Below, piece after piece: positions 41,641 to 51,151 of a stretch of 64,000 bases of DNA. The position numbers and the translations under genes were made by a program. The stretch's first letter is position 1. Every line of letters starts with the position of its first letter. The notes below the pieces were generated by a model that worked only from the letters and a program-made list of their open reading frames with translations, searched no databases and was not told where the DNA came from. The DNA is from Halorubrum aethiopicum (GTDB taxonomy: Archaea > Halobacteriota > Halobacteria > Halobacteriales > Haloferacaceae), in the NCBI RefSeq assembly GCF_001542905.1, contig NZ_LOAJ01000001.1:2976001-3040000 (forward strand). Direction: 5' to 3'.

Positions 41641-42203
41641 GCGACGATCGCCCCTCGACGCCGGCCGACGACGCGACGAACGCGACGAACGACACTACCG
41701 ACCCACGGACCGTCGACCCACGGAACACCGACGCCATGACCGACACACCGGACGAAACGGAAACCGCCTCGACGACGACCGCCCCCACGACCGCTTCGAT
41801 GACCGAATCGGCAACCGAACCGGCGACCGCGACCGACGGAGGCACCGCGGGAGACGGCTCGGCGGGAGAGGACGCCGAACCGCCCGAGGAGAGCGACTCT
41901 CGGCTCTCCCGGCTCTCCTCTGATGACCTCCGCGGGCTGCTCGACCGGATCGGGCTCGCCGCCCTGGTGTTGCTCGCGCTGATCGCGGGATGGAGCTTCT
42001 ACGGCCAGACCGGGCGCGCGATCCGGACGTGGCTCGATCCGGCCTACCACCCGATCGCGCTCGCGGCGTTCAACCTCGCGGTGCTGTTCGTCGCGCTCGC
42101 GGGCGTGACCCACCAACTCCGTCGGATCCGCGCCGGCGACGAGGAGGAGCCGGAGCCGAGTCGAACGGAGGGGCGACACACGTCGGAGGACGCCGACCGG
42201 TAA
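41637..42203 (+). CDS. Membrane protein with long acidic/threonine-rich N-terminal tail
   Basis: 188 residues. Residues 1-95 are a low-complexity tail of Thr, Asp, Ala and Pro. Two membrane helices follow: about 107-123 (IGLAALVLLALIAGWSF) and about 139-156 (IALAAFNLAVLFVALAGV), then an acidic C-terminus. Family not recognised (DUF8060-like, by memory). Its start overlaps the PGF-CTERM gene stop, so the two form an operon and may work together at the membrane. Confidence 0.68.
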   Translation: MSDDRPSTPADDATNATNDTTDPRTVDPRNTDAMTDTPDETETASTTTAPTTASMTESATEPATATDGGTAGDGSAGEDAEPPEESDSRLSRLSSDDLRGLLDRIGLAALVLLALIAGWSFYGQTGRAIRTWLDPAYHPIALAAFNLAVLFVALAGVTHQLRRIRAGDEEEPEPSRTEGRHTSEDADR

Positions 42204-42219
42204 GCGACCGGCGGCCGGG

Positions 42220-42579
42220 CTACTCCTCGGGCAGGTCCTCGGTGCTGGCGGGGATCCGTTCGACCCGTCCCGCGAGCGTCGCGGCGTCGCCGGCGACGGT
42301 CGACGCCTCGACGCCGGCCTCGTCGGCGACCAGTTGGACGTGCGCCGCGAGCAGCGCGAGCGCGCGCAGCCCCTCGGATTCGGGATCGTCGGCGGTCCGC
42401 TGCGCGAACGTTGTGTCCACCTCGCCGTCGCGGACGACGCCGACGTGGACCGCCTCGATCCCGTCGTCGTCGAGGAGGTCGCGGGCGCGCTCGAGTTCGA
42501 CGGCGAACTCGTCGCGCTCGTCGCCGTCTCGATCGTCCCCGCCGTCGCGTCCCTCGGAGGGCTCGTCGTGGTTGCTCAT
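42220..42579 (-). CDS. DUF8113-like small haloarchaeal protein
   Basis: 119 residues, MSNHDEPSEGRDGGDDRDGD onward. The acidic head precedes FAVELERARDLLDDDGIEAV, HVGVVRDGEVDTTFAQRTAD, ALALLAAHVQLVADEAGVEA and a short acidic end. Conserved in haloarchaea with unknown function; the pattern of alternating helices could form a small alpha/beta domain. No signal or helix in the membrane. It converges on the membrane-protein gene and lies 116 bases before the end of the Rieske gene's codon run. Confidence 0.65.
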   Translation of the reverse strand: MSNHDEPSEGRDGGDDRDGDERDEFAVELERARDLLDDDGIEAVHVGVVRDGEVDTTFAQRTADDPESEGLRALALLAAHVQLVADEAGVEASTVAGDAATLAGRVERIPASTEDLPEE

Positions 42580-42695
42580 GGACGGAGTTCGGGTGAACGA
42601 GGGAAAAACGCCGCGCTCCGCGTCGTTCGAGGATCCGACGACGGATCGGTGAAGGACCGTGACACGTCGGGGAGAGAACGCGGCGGATCGACCGT

Positions 42696-43532
42696 CTAGT
42701 CTTCCGGGCGCGGCCGCGCGACGAACAGCGCCTGCTCGAGCGTGAACGGGTCGTAGCCGGACTGGTGACAGACGCAGTAGGTCCCGTCGCCGACGCCGTA
42801 GCGGGAGGACTCCTCGAGCTGTTTGTAGCCGGGGATACAACAGAAGTGCGTACAGACGTTGAGGTACGCCATGAACCCCTGGTCGGTCGACGCCTCGACC
42901 CACTCGTCCTCCTGGGCGGCCTCCTCGATCCGCGTCGAGCGGATGACGGTCGCGTTGAGCGACGAGTCGGCGTCCTCCGAGCGCCACGTCACGGCCGCGG
43001 GCTTCCCGACGCCGTCGTTGCCGACGCCGTTCCCCCACGTGTCGTAGTTCTGGAAGTCGTCGATATGGATCCGGTCGCCCCCGGAGTAGGTGTTGTCCTG
43101 CCACTCGTACTGCCCGGTCTCCGCCCGGAAGAGGTTGTCCGACTCGAAGTTCGGGGCGATGTTCTCCTGTGACTCCACGCCGCAGTACTGGAACCACGCG
43201 CCCGAGTACGTGCGTCCGCCGAGCTGCTGTTGGGCCACCTCGATCTCCTGGCCGCCCTGTTCGATCGTCTGGACCTCGGGCCAGATCCCCTCGATGTACC
43301 CCTCGTCGGTGACGCGCACCGGGATCTGCGGGAGGCCGCGCGGGGCCGGGCCGGTCACCTTGGCGATGGTCATCGCCGTGGTCTGCCCGCCGCCGACGCC
43401 GCCGGCGGTCGTCAGGGTGTTTACCGTCACCGACCCGGTCGCGCCGACCCCCGCGAGCGCCGCGCCGCCGACGACGCCCTTGACGAAGCGCCGCCGCCCG
43501 GACTCAGCCGGGTACTTGTCGGACATGCTCAT
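42696..43532 (-). CDS. Rieske 2Fe-2S protein with Tat signal
   Basis: 278 residues. The N-terminus has the twin-arginine motif SGRRRFVKGVVGGAALAG (Tat export, with the helix left as a membrane anchor). The cluster ligands are Cys227 and His229 (CTHFCC) and Cys253 and His256 (CVCHQS), with Cys232 and Cys255 as the disulfide pair. Cys231 is extra and Val254 replaces the usual proline. A 2Fe-2S subunit of a bc-type quinol oxidase is expected, but no cytochrome b or c gene is nearby. ATG 43532 is used; ATG 43526 is also possible. Confidence 0.9.
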   Translation of the reverse strand: MSMSDKYPAESGRRRFVKGVVGGAALAGVGATGSVTVNTLTTAGGVGGGQTTAMTIAKVTGPAPRGLPQIPVRVTDEGYIEGIWPEVQTIEQGGQEIEVAQQQLGGRTYSGAWFQYCGVESQENIAPNFESDNLFRAETGQYEWQDNTYSGGDRIHIDDFQNYDTWGNGVGNDGVGKPAAVTWRSEDADSSLNATVIRSTRIEEAAQEDEWVEASTDQGFMAYLNVCTHFCCIPGYKQLEESSRYGVGDGTYCVCHQSGYDPFTLEQALFVARPRPED

Positions 43533-43686
43533 ACGATCGGTTCGGGATGGACCGGTAAAAAGGGTGACGAACCCGCCGGTTCCCTCCGAGTCGACGCACC
43601 GACCCGCTCGATCGGGACGCGTCGGCGTCCCCGAACCGTCACGAACATTCACTCGGAGCCGAGGCAAACGTTCGGGGATACGGCGG

Positions 43687-43694
43687 TTTTAACC
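43687..43694 (+). promoter_or_regulatory. Promoter of PEP carboxylase
   Basis: ttttaacc lies 25-32 bases before the ppc ATG (43719) and sits in the short palindrome GGTTTTAACC. Leaderless transcription is predicted. Confidence 0.5.
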
Positions 43695-43718
43695 GGAACC
43701 CACCGCAGCGTGTGTGGT

Positions 43719-46421
43719 ATGGAGTTACACAATCGAAGCGTGCGGACGGACGTCCGCGAGCTCGGCGCGCTGCTCGGCGACGTGCTCGCGGCACAGACCT
43801 CGACGGCGGCCTACGAGACGGTCGAGGACCTCCGGACCGCCGCGATCGAGTACCGACGGGGCGACGCGGCGAGCCGCGACGCCCTCGAGGAGACGATCGG
43901 GGGGCTCTCGGACGCCCGCGAGGACGTCGTCGCGCGGGCGTTCACGACGTACTTCGAGCTGATCAACCTCGCCGAGGAGCGCGAGCGCGTCCGCGCCGTC
44001 AGAAACGCCGACGCCGACGGGTCCCTCCACGACTCCCTCGAGGAGACGGTCGGGGAGCTGGCCGAGGCCGGCGTCGGAGCCGACGAGTTCGAGGAGCTGC
44101 TCGCGGACGTGCTCATCGAGCCGACGTTCACCGCCCACCCCACGGAGGCGCGGCGGGCGACGGTCAAGGCGAAGCTCCGGTCGATCGCGACCCACCTCGA
44201 GGAGCTGGACGAATGCGACATGACCGACCGCGAGCGGAACGCCGTCTGGCGCGACGTCACCGCCGAGGTGACGAGCCTCTGGGGGACCAGACAGGTCCGC
44301 CAGCGCCGGCCGGAGCCGGAAGACGAGGCGCGAAACGTCCAGTGGTACCTCGAGAACACGCTGTTCGACGTGGTCGGCGACGCCTACGAGGAGTTCGAGG
44401 AGACCATCTCGAGCGAGTACCCGGACGCGGACTGTCCCAAGCTCTTCGAGTTCCGCTCGTGGGCGGGCTCCGACCGCGACGGCAACCCGTTCGTCACGCC
44501 GGAGGTGACGACGAAGACGCTCGAACGGCAGCGCGAGATAGCCGTCGAGAAGTACCGCGACCGGTGTAAGCGGCTCTCGGCGGTGTTGAGCCAGGACGGC
44601 GAGCGGTACGCGGTCGACGGTCCCCTCCGGGAGTCGCTGGCGGCGGACGCCGAGCGGTTCCCGACGGTGGTCGAGGAGGCCCGCGAGCGGTACCCCGACG
44701 AGCCGTACCGCCAGAAGCTGAAGCTGATGCGCGAGCGGCTCGACCGCGTCGACGACGTACGTCCGGGCGGGTATCCCGACGGCGACGCGTTCCTCGCGGA
44801 CCTCGAGGTCATCGCCGAGTCGCTCTCGGTCGACCGCAACGACGTGGTCCGGACGTCGTTCATCGATCCGCTCCGCCGACAGGTCGACACGTTCGGGTTC
44901 GTCCTCGCGTCGCTCGACCTCCGGGACCACCGCGAGAACCACACCGAGGCGGTCGCCGAGGCGGTCGCGGCCGAGGGCGTCGACTACCGCGGGATGGACG
45001 AGGCGGCGCGGGCCGAGTTCCTCACCGAGGCGATCCTCCAGGGGGATCCGATCGTCGACGCGGAGGACCCCGGCGACGTCTCGGAGACGACGGAGCGCGT
45101 GTTCCGCCGCTTCCGCGAGCTCGCCGACTGGCAGGCGGAGTACGGCACGCAGGCGATAGACACCTACTGTATCTCGATGACCGAGGAGCCGAGCCACGTC
45201 CTCGAGGTGCTCTTCCTCGCCGACCAGGTCGGCGTCGTCTCCCTGCCCGATCACTGCGGGATCGACGTCGTCCCCCTACTCGAGACCGAGTCAGCGCTCA
45301 ACGGGGCCGAACGGATCCTCGGGACGCTCTTCGAGAACGAGGCGTACGGGACGGCCCTCGAGACCCGCGGCGGGGTCCAGGAGGTCATGCTCGGCTACTC
45401 CGACTCGAACAAGGAGAACGGCTTCCTCGCGGCCAACTGGGACCTCTACAAGAACCAGCGCCGGCTCGCGAGCTTCTGTCGCGAGGAGGGCGTCACCCTC
45501 CGGCTGTTCCACGGTCGCGGCGGCTCCATCTCCCGGGGCGGCGGGCCGATGAACGAGGCGCTGCTCGCGCTCCCGAACGAGACCGTCACCGGACAGGTGA
45601 AGTTCACGGAGCAGGGCGAGGCGATAGCCGAGAAGTACGCCAACCGCCGCATCGCCGAGCGCGAGCTCGAGCAGATGCTCGACGCGCAGATCCGCGCCCG
45701 CCACGAGGCGAACGAGGAGCCGACGGAGGACGTCCCGGAGGAGTGGGTCGACGCGATGGAGACGATGGTGCCGGCGGCCCGAAGCGAGTACCGCGACCTG
45801 TTGAGCGCCGACGGGTTCGTCTCGTACTTCGGACAGGCGACGCCGATCGCCGTCGTCGAGGACCTCAACCTCGGCTCCCGGCCCGCCTCCCGCAGCGGGG
45901 AGCGCACGGTCGAGGACCTCCGGGCGATCCCGTGGGTGTTCTCGTGGACGCAGACCCGTCTCATCCTCCCCGGCTGGTACGCGCTGGGGTCCGGACTCGA
46001 CGCCTACCTCGAGGAGGCGGGCGAGGAGGCGGGGCTCGCGACGCTCCGGGAGATGTACGACGAGTGGCCGTTCTTCCGGACGACCCTCGACAACGCCGCG
46101 CTCGCGCTCGCGCGGACCGAGCCGGAGATCGCGGCCGAGTACGCCGACCTGGCCGACGACGACCTCCGCGAACGCTTCTTCCCGCGGCTCGTCGGGGAGT
46201 ACGAGCGCGGGCGCGAGCTCGTGCTCGCGGTCAGCGGTCGCGACGAGCTCATCCGGCGCGACTGGCTCGCCGAGAGCCTCGACCGGCGGAACCCCTACGT
46301 TGACCCGCTCAACCTGCTCCAGGTCGACCTGCTCGGGCGGGACGACCGGACCGACGACGAGGAGCGGACGCTCCGGCTCACCGTCAACGGGATCGCCGCC
46401 GGGATGAAGAACACCGGGTGA
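43719..46421 (+). CDS. ppc: Phosphoenolpyruvate carboxylase
   Basis: 900 residues. The bacterial-type PEPC is complete: PTFTAHPTEARR (catalytic His), WAGSDRDGNPFVT, GYSDSNKENGFLAANW, FHGRGGSISRGGGP, QGEAIAEKY and the conserved end VNGIAAGMKNTG. It carboxylates PEP to oxaloacetate with bicarbonate, refilling the TCA cycle. No regulatory insert is seen. Start ATG 43719 follows a leaderless promoter. Next to it on the right is the divergently oriented copper chaperone. Confidence 0.97.
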   Translation: MELHNRSVRTDVRELGALLGDVLAAQTSTAAYETVEDLRTAAIEYRRGDAASRDALEETIGGLSDAREDVVARAFTTYFELINLAEERERVRAVRNADADGSLHDSLEETVGELAEAGVGADEFEELLADVLIEPTFTAHPTEARRATVKAKLRSIATHLEELDECDMTDRERNAVWRDVTAEVTSLWGTRQVRQRRPEPEDEARNVQWYLENTLFDVVGDAYEEFEETISSEYPDADCPKLFEFRSWAGSDRDGNPFVTPEVTTKTLERQREIAVEKYRDRCKRLSAVLSQDGERYAVDGPLRESLAADAERFPTVVEEARERYPDEPYRQKLKLMRERLDRVDDVRPGGYPDGDAFLADLEVIAESLSVDRNDVVRTSFIDPLRRQVDTFGFVLASLDLRDHRENHTEAVAEAVAAEGVDYRGMDEAARAEFLTEAILQGDPIVDAEDPGDVSETTERVFRRFRELADWQAEYGTQAIDTYCISMTEEPSHVLEVLFLADQVGVVSLPDHCGIDVVPLLETESALNGAERILGTLFENEAYGTALETRGGVQEVMLGYSDSNKENGFLAANWDLYKNQRRLASFCREEGVTLRLFHGRGGSISRGGGPMNEALLALPNETVTGQVKFTEQGEAIAEKYANRRIAERELEQMLDAQIRARHEANEEPTEDVPEEWVDAMETMVPAARSEYRDLLSADGFVSYFGQATPIAVVEDLNLGSRPASRSGERTVEDLRAIPWVFSWTQTRLILPGWYALGSGLDAYLEEAGEEAGLATLREMYDEWPFFRTTLDNAALALARTEPEIAAEYADLADDDLRERFFPRLVGEYERGRELVLAVSGRDELIRRDWLAESLDRRNPYVDPLNLLQVDLLGRDDRTDDEERTLRLTVNGIAAGMKNTG

Positions 46422-46485
46422 CGCCCGTCACGGACGGTCGGCCCGCCGAAGTCCGGTGGCTTCCCCGCGTCGCGTTCCTCGACCG

Positions 46486-46686
46486 CTACCCGCCGTGGGC
46501 GGTGTAGCCGGCGTCCTCGACGGCCGCCACGAGGGCCGCGGCGTCGGCGTCGCCCTCGACGCTCGCCCGTCCGCCCTCCCGGTCGGCGGTCGCGTCGGTC
46601 ACGCCGGACACGTCCCGAAGCGCCTCCTCGACCGTTCGTTCACAGTGCTCGCAGGACATCCCCTCGACGTCGATGGTCGTCGTCAT
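46486..46686 (-). CDS. copZ: CopZ-type heavy-metal-binding chaperone
   Basis: 66 residues: one HMA fold. MTTTIDVEGMSCEHCERTVE holds the copper-binding GMSCEHC with Cys12 and Cys15, then ALRDVSGVTDATADREGG and AAVEDAGYTAHGG. It carries Cu(I) to the ATPase encoded 0.9 kb away. It is divergent from the Lrp-TRASH regulator. An inverted repeat overlapping its start codon matches one in the copA promoter. In Halobacterium the homologous chaperone, regulator and ATPase form a copper-response set; the symbol is by family. Confidence 0.9.
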   Translation of the reverse strand: MTTTIDVEGMSCEHCERTVEEALRDVSGVTDATADREGGRASVEGDADAAALVAAVEDAGYTAHGG

Positions 46687-46700
46687 ACGGGCGTCCGTAC
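46685..46700. promoter_or_regulatory. Candidate copper operator at copZ: ATACGG-n4-CCGTAC
   Basis: Read on the copZ strand it is GTACGGACGCCCGTAT, an inverted repeat with one arm base changed, overlapping the ATG of copZ. It shares GTACGGAC and CCGTA with the repeat before copA (47524-47538). No other copy was noticed in the window. Confidence 0.55.
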
Positions 46701-46817
46701 GTCCCCCGCGCTTTAGCGGGTTTCGCCTTCGATCGTTCGACCGGAGGGGCATCCGAACCGTGGAATCGAAAGCCGGTTCGCCGGTGTGCTTTACTCTCTC
46801 CGCTTCCACGCTCCGCC

Positions 46818-47441
46818 ATGCGCGATCTGGACGAGACCGACCTCGAGATCCTCCGGCTCCTGCTGTCGAACGCCCGCCGACCGTACAGCGACATCGCGGA
46901 CGCCGTGGGGCTCTCGGCCCCGGCCGTGTCGGATCGGGTGACGAGGCTCCGGGAGGCGGGCGTCATCAACCGGTTCACGCTCGACGTCGATCGGTCACAG
47001 CTGCGCGGCGGCATCCCGGTGTTGATCACGCTCGACGTCGGGGACGCGAGCGTCGCGTCGATCAGGGAGCACCTCCTGGACGAGAGCGCGGTCGAGCACG
47101 CGTTCACCACGGCCGAGGCCGACCTGATACTCTACGCCAGGGTTCCGGACAACGACGTCGCCGGCTGGCTCTCGGATACCCTCGACGGCGGCGCGGTCGA
47201 CGACGGGATGGATGTGGACGACGCGATCGGCGACCTCGAGGTGACGCTGCTCGCGGGGGCGGACTGGTCGCCCGACCTGGGCGGAACGGAGTTCGCCCTC
47301 TCCTGTGCGCAGTGCGGAAACACGGTCGACAGCGAGGGGACGGCGACCCGCATCGACGGCGAGTTGTACCAGTTCTGTTGTCCGTCGTGCGAGAGCCGGT
47401 TCGCGGAGAAGTACGAACGGCTCCGAGAGGGGACCGAGTGA
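46818..47441 (+). CDS. Lrp/AsnC-type copper-responsive regulator with C-terminal TRASH domain
   Basis: 207 residues. The N-terminal AsnC HTH reads LDETDLEILRLLLSNARRPY and SDIADAVGLSAPAVSDRVTRL; a diverged Lrp effector region follows; and the C-terminus is a TRASH metal domain with Cys163, Cys166 (CAQC), Cys187, Cys188 and Cys191 (CCPSC). Such regulators control copper ATPases in Halobacterium (VNG1179C), where it activates the yvgX ATPase and a CopZ-like gene. Neighbours here are exactly those two. Cu(I) binding by the TRASH domain should be the switch. Confidence 0.92.
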   Translation: MRDLDETDLEILRLLLSNARRPYSDIADAVGLSAPAVSDRVTRLREAGVINRFTLDVDRSQLRGGIPVLITLDVGDASVASIREHLLDESAVEHAFTTAEADLILYARVPDNDVAGWLSDTLDGGAVDDGMDVDDAIGDLEVTLLAGADWSPDLGGTEFALSCAQCGNTVDSEGTATRIDGELYQFCCPSCESRFAEKYERLREGTE

Positions 47442-47523
47442 GCGGACTCCACGCCCCGCAACGCTTCGGATCCGAAAGTTTCGACCGTCGATCGCCGAAC
47501 CTTCGAAAGGGAAACTCCACTAA

Positions 47524-47538
47524 GTACGGACCCCGTAC
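47524..47538. promoter_or_regulatory. Candidate copper operator at copA: GTACGG-ACC-CCGTAC
   Basis: A perfect six-base inverted repeat with three-base spacer, 10-24 bases before the copA ATG, close behind the TATA-like stretch cactaagta. It resembles the copZ site. A second palindrome, TTCGGATCCGAA (47465-47476), lies farther upstream in the same gap. Confidence 0.6.
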
Positions 47539-47547
47539 GTATAGGTA

Positions 47548-50292
47548 ATGAGCCAGCATCGAAGCCAGATCAGCATTCAGGGGATGAGCTGTGCGAACTG
47601 TTCACAGACCGTCGCCGAGGCCGTCGAGTCGCTCGAGGGCGTCTCGGAGGCGAACGTCAACTTCGCCACCGACGAGGGGTCGGTCGCGTACGACCCCGAG
47701 AGGGTCTCGCTCGGGGAAGTGTTCGACGCGATCGAGGAAGCCGGCTACGAACCAGTGACGGAGTCGGTCACGATCGCGGTCACCGACATGTCGTGTGCGA
47801 ACTGCTCGGAGACGATCGAGGACGCGCTCGAGCGGACGCCGGGGGTCGTCGACGCCGACGCCAACTACGCCACCGACGAGGCCCAGGTGACGTACAACCC
47901 CGCCGAGGCGAACCGCCGAGACCTCTACGAGGCGATCGAGGAGGCCGGCTACTCGCCCGTTCGGGAGGACGCCGGAACCGGGACCGAAACCGACGACGGC
48001 TCGGGGGGCGACGCCCGCGAGGCCGCTCGCCAGGGCGAGATCCGTCGACAGCTTCGCTTGACGCTGTTCGGGGCCGCGCTCTCCCTCCCGCTTCTGGCGT
48101 TCATGGTCGACCACCTGCTGGGGCTCGGACTCGTCGGCGACTCCGTCGCCGGGATCCCGACTCCCTGGGTCGCGTTCGCGCTGGCGACGCCGGTCCAGGC
48201 GGTGCTCGGCAAGCCGTTCTACGAGAACTCCTACAAGGCGCTCGTCACGAACGGCCGCGCCAACATGGACGTGCTGATCGCGCTGGGCTCGTCGACCGCG
48301 TACGTCTACTCCGTGGCGGTTCTGTTCCAGGTCATCGCCGGCGAGGTCTACTTCGACACGGCGGCGTTCATCCTCGTGTTCATCACGCTCGGCAACTACC
48401 TCGAGGCCCGCTCGAAGGGGCAGGCCGGCGAGGCGCTCCGGAAGCTGCTGGAGATGGAGGCTGACACCGCCACGGTCGTCGACGAGGACGGAAACGAGGA
48501 GGAGGTCCCCCTCGAGGACGTCGCGGTCGGCGACCGGATGAAGGTCCGCCCCGGCGAGCGGATCCCCACGGACGGCGTCGTCGTCGACGGCCGGTCGGCG
48601 GTCGACGAGTCCATGGTGACCGGCGAGTCCGTCCCCGTCGAGAAGTCGGAGGGCGACGAGGTCGTCGGGTCGACGATCAACGAGAACGGCGTGCTCGTCG
48701 TCGAGGCGACGAAGGTCGGGGAAGACACCGCGCTCCAGCAGATCGTTCGGACGGTGAAGGAGGCGCAGTCCCGCCAGCCCGACATCCAGAACCTCGCCGA
48801 CCGCATCTCCGCGTACTTCGTCCCCGCGGTCATCGCGAACGCCATGGTGTGGGGCGTGGCGTGGTTCCTGTTCCCCGCGGCGCTCGCGGGATTCGTCGAC
48901 GCGCTCCCGCTGTGGGGTCTCGTCGCGGGCGGCCCCACGGTCGTCGGCGGCGGCGTCTCGGTCTTCGAGTTCGGGGTCATCGTGTTCGCCTCGGCCGTCC
49001 TGATCGCGTGTCCCTGCGCGCTGGGACTGGCGACGCCGGCCGCCACGATGGTCGGGACGACCATCGGCGCGGGCAACGGCGTCCTCTTCAAGGGCGGCGA
49101 CGTCCTCGAGCGCGCGAAGGACGTCGACACCGTCGTCTTCGACAAGACCGGGACGCTCACGGAAGGCGAGATGGAGCTGACCGACGTCGTCGTCTTCGGT
49201 GACGACGGGCAGCCGGTCGCGGACGGCGGCGCCGCGGCGGTCGACGACGCGGACTCCGCAACCGACGGCGGCCGACTCGCCGCGCGCGACCGGCTCGACG
49301 AGGACGACGTGTTGCGGCTCGCCGCGAGCGCCGAGAGCGGGAGCGAACACCCGCTCGCGCGTGCGATCGTCGACGGCGCGGAGGACCGCGGCATCGACGT
49401 GACCGAGCCCGACGACTTCGAGAACGTCCCCGGCCAGGGCGTCAAAGCGACCGTGGACGGCAGGGCGGTCCGACGGACCGCCGAATGGTCGAGCGGCGAC
49501 GGGACGGAGCCGGGAGACGTCGAGGTGCTGGTCGGCAACCGGAAGCTCCTCCGGGACAACGGGATCGATCCCGCGCCCGCCGAAGAGACGATGGAGCGTC
49601 TCGAGAACGAGGGGAAGACCGCGATGCTGGTCGCGGTGCGCGGTTCGGAGCGAGGCGAGAACCGCGATGCGAGCGGCGGTCAGGCGCGAGCGGAGGGCGA
49701 ACTCGTGGGCGTCGTCGCCGACGCCGACACGGTCAAGGAGAGCGCGCGGGACGCCGTGAGCCAACTCAGGGAGCGGGGCGTCGACGTGATGATGATCACC
49801 GGCGACAACGAGCGGACCGCCCGCGCGGTCGCCGAGCGGGTCGGCATCGACCCCGAGAACGTCCGCGCGGAGGTGCTTCCCGAGGACAAATCGGACGCCG
49901 TGGAGTCCATCCAGGACGAGGGTCGAAAGGCGATGATGGTCGGCGACGGCGTCAACGACGCCCCCGCGCTCGCGGTCGCGTACGTCGGCACGGCCATCGG
50001 CTCGGGGACCGACGTCGCCATCGAGGCCGCCGACGTGACGCTGATGCGCGACGACCCGGTCGACGTCGTGAAGGCGATCCGCATCTCGGAGGCGACGCTC
50101 GCGAAGATCAAACAGAACCTCGTGTGGGCGCTCGGCTACAACACGGCGATGATCCCGCTGGCCTCGCTCGGACTGCTCCAGCCCGTGCTCGCCGCCGTCG
50201 CGATGGCGTTCTCCAGCGTGTCGGTGCTGTCGAACAGCCTCCTGTTCCGCCGGTACACGCCGGACGAGGAGTACCGACCGCTGTGGCGGTAA
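47548..50292 (+). CDS. copA: Copper-exporting P1B-type ATPase CopA
   Basis: 914 residues. Two HMA domains bind copper (Cys15/Cys18 and Cys83/Cys86). Eight membrane helices follow with the copper-site CPC at 488-490 in [22 protein letters not shown] is the actuator motif; DKTGTLT has the phosphorylated Asp532; and GDGVNDAPA (around 799-807) closes the hinge. An acidic insert, [20 protein letters not shown] and onward, lies in the nucleotide-binding domain. It pumps Cu(I) out of the cell. The copper operator sits between TATA and start. Confidence 0.96.
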   Translation: MSQHRSQISIQGMSCANCSQTVAEAVESLEGVSEANVNFATDEGSVAYDPERVSLGEVFDAIEEAGYEPVTESVTIAVTDMSCANCSETIEDALERTPGVVDADANYATDEAQVTYNPAEANRRDLYEAIEEAGYSPVREDAGTGTETDDGSGGDAREAARQGEIRRQLRLTLFGAALSLPLLAFMVDHLLGLGLVGDSVAGIPTPWVAFALATPVQAVLGKPFYENSYKALVTNGRANMDVLIALGSSTAYVYSVAVLFQVIAGEVYFDTAAFILVFITLGNYLEARSKGQAGEALRKLLEMEADTATVVDEDGNEEEVPLEDVAVGDRMKVRPGERIPTDGVVVDGRSAVDESMVTGESVPVEKSEGDEVVGSTINENGVLVVEATKVGEDTALQQIVRTVKEAQSRQPDIQNLADRISAYFVPAVIANAMVWGVAWFLFPAALAGFVDALPLWGLVAGGPTVVGGGVSVFEFGVIVFASAVLIACPCALGLATPAATMVGTTIGAGNGVLFKGGDVLERAKDVDTVVFDKTGTLTEGEMELTDVVVFGDDGQPVADGGAAAVDDADSATDGGRLAARDRLDEDDVLRLAASAESGSEHPLARAIVDGAEDRGIDVTEPDDFENVPGQGVKATVDGRAVRRTAEWSSGDGTEPGDVEVLVGNRKLLRDNGIDPAPAEETMERLENEGKTAMLVAVRGSERGENRDASGGQARAEGELVGVVADADTVKESARDAVSQLRERGVDVMMITGDNERTARAVAERVGIDPENVRAEVLPEDKSDAVESIQDEGRKAMMVGDGVNDAPALAVAYVGTAIGSGTDVAIEAADVTLMRDDPVDVVKAIRISEATLAKIKQNLVWALGYNTAMIPLASLGLLQPVLAAVAMAFSSVSVLSNSLLFRRYTPDEEYRPLWR

Positions 50293-50549
50293 ACGCCGGA
50301 GCGAGCCGAACGAACCGAAACGAGATCCCGACGTCGACGGAGTCCGGACGACATCGACCCGTTTCGGGGGGCCACGATCTCGCGGGACGGAACACGCCGA
50401 GCGGCACGCGTGCGCTCGGGTTTGATATAGCGATATCGGATACAAGTGGAACAGTGCGGAGCGGGTCCCGATCGACGCTCACGAACGAGTAACGACGCCG
50501 CGAGCCGGGGGCTCACGGCGGGCGAGATCGGGAAGAGAACGGAGACGGT
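50293..50549. other. Intergenic region after copA with orphan AT palindrome
   Basis: 257 bases between copA's end and the S19e stop. GC-rich except for an AT patch with the inverted repeat GATAT-agcg-ATATC at 50424-50437. It looks like a promoter or operator, but no good gene follows on either strand; it may be the copA terminator region or control of an undetected small RNA. Confidence 0.4.
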
Positions 50550-51005
50550 CTACGCGTAGCGTTCGAGTTCCGGCCGGTCGAGGTCCTCGAGGACCTCGCT
50601 CGCGACCTCCGAGAGGAACGCCTCGCCCTCGTCGGAGACGCGGCGACCCTCGCCGGCGGCGGTAGTGACGAGACCCTCCTCCTCGAGCGCCTGGAGCGAC
50701 GCGCGGATGAGCTTGCGGGAGCCGCTCTCGTGCTCGCCGGGGCGAACGACGTAGCGGTTGGAGCCGCGCTTCTTCGAGCCGTACTCGGTGGCGAGCCGCT
50801 CGATGCCGATGGGCTCGTTCTGTGCGACCTTCCGGAGGAGACTCGCCGAGCGGACGTACCAGAAGTCGTCCTGCTCGGGCGGGAGCTCCTTGCCCGCGCC
50901 GGTCTTCGTGAACTCCACCCAGTCGGGCTCGTCGATCCGCTCCTCGAGTCGCGCCGCGACCGCCTCGATGAGGGCGTCCGCCGGCACGTCGTAGATGGTT
51001 ACCAT
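50550..51005 (-). CDS. rps19e: 30S ribosomal protein S19e
   Basis: 151 residues, MVTIYDVPADALIEAVAARL onward. The archaeal/eukaryotic S19e core is evident in KELPPEQDDFWYVRSASLLRK, IGIERLATEYGSKKRGSNRY, PGEHESGSRKLIRASLQAL and GRRVSDEGEAFLSEVA. It is a small-subunit protein needed for 40S maturation in eukaryotes. ATG 51005 is confirmed by tttaaac at 51031-51037, a TATA box at leaderless spacing, and by homologue starts. Note the weak overall basicity for a halophile. Confidence 0.96.
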   Translation of the reverse strand: MVTIYDVPADALIEAVAARLEERIDEPDWVEFTKTGAGKELPPEQDDFWYVRSASLLRKVAQNEPIGIERLATEYGSKKRGSNRYVVRPGEHESGSRKLIRASLQALEEEGLVTTAAGEGRRVSDEGEAFLSEVASEVLEDLDRPELERYA

Positions 51006-51151
51006 TAGGGGAGAATTCAGCCCAAGGTCGTTTAAACCCATCGTATTCGAGAGCCGTCGTGTGAGCCGTTTTCACGGAGAACGGCGGTCGAGCGGCCGGC
51101 GCGTGGCGGACGAGCGGCGGGCGAACGACGGGCGAACGGCGGGTCGATCCG

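Noticed and set aside
47465-47476. TTCGGATCCGAA palindrome as the main copper operator
   Set aside because: It is 70 bases before copA and has no counterpart at copZ, whereas the GTACGG repeat occurs at both; kept only as a secondary note.
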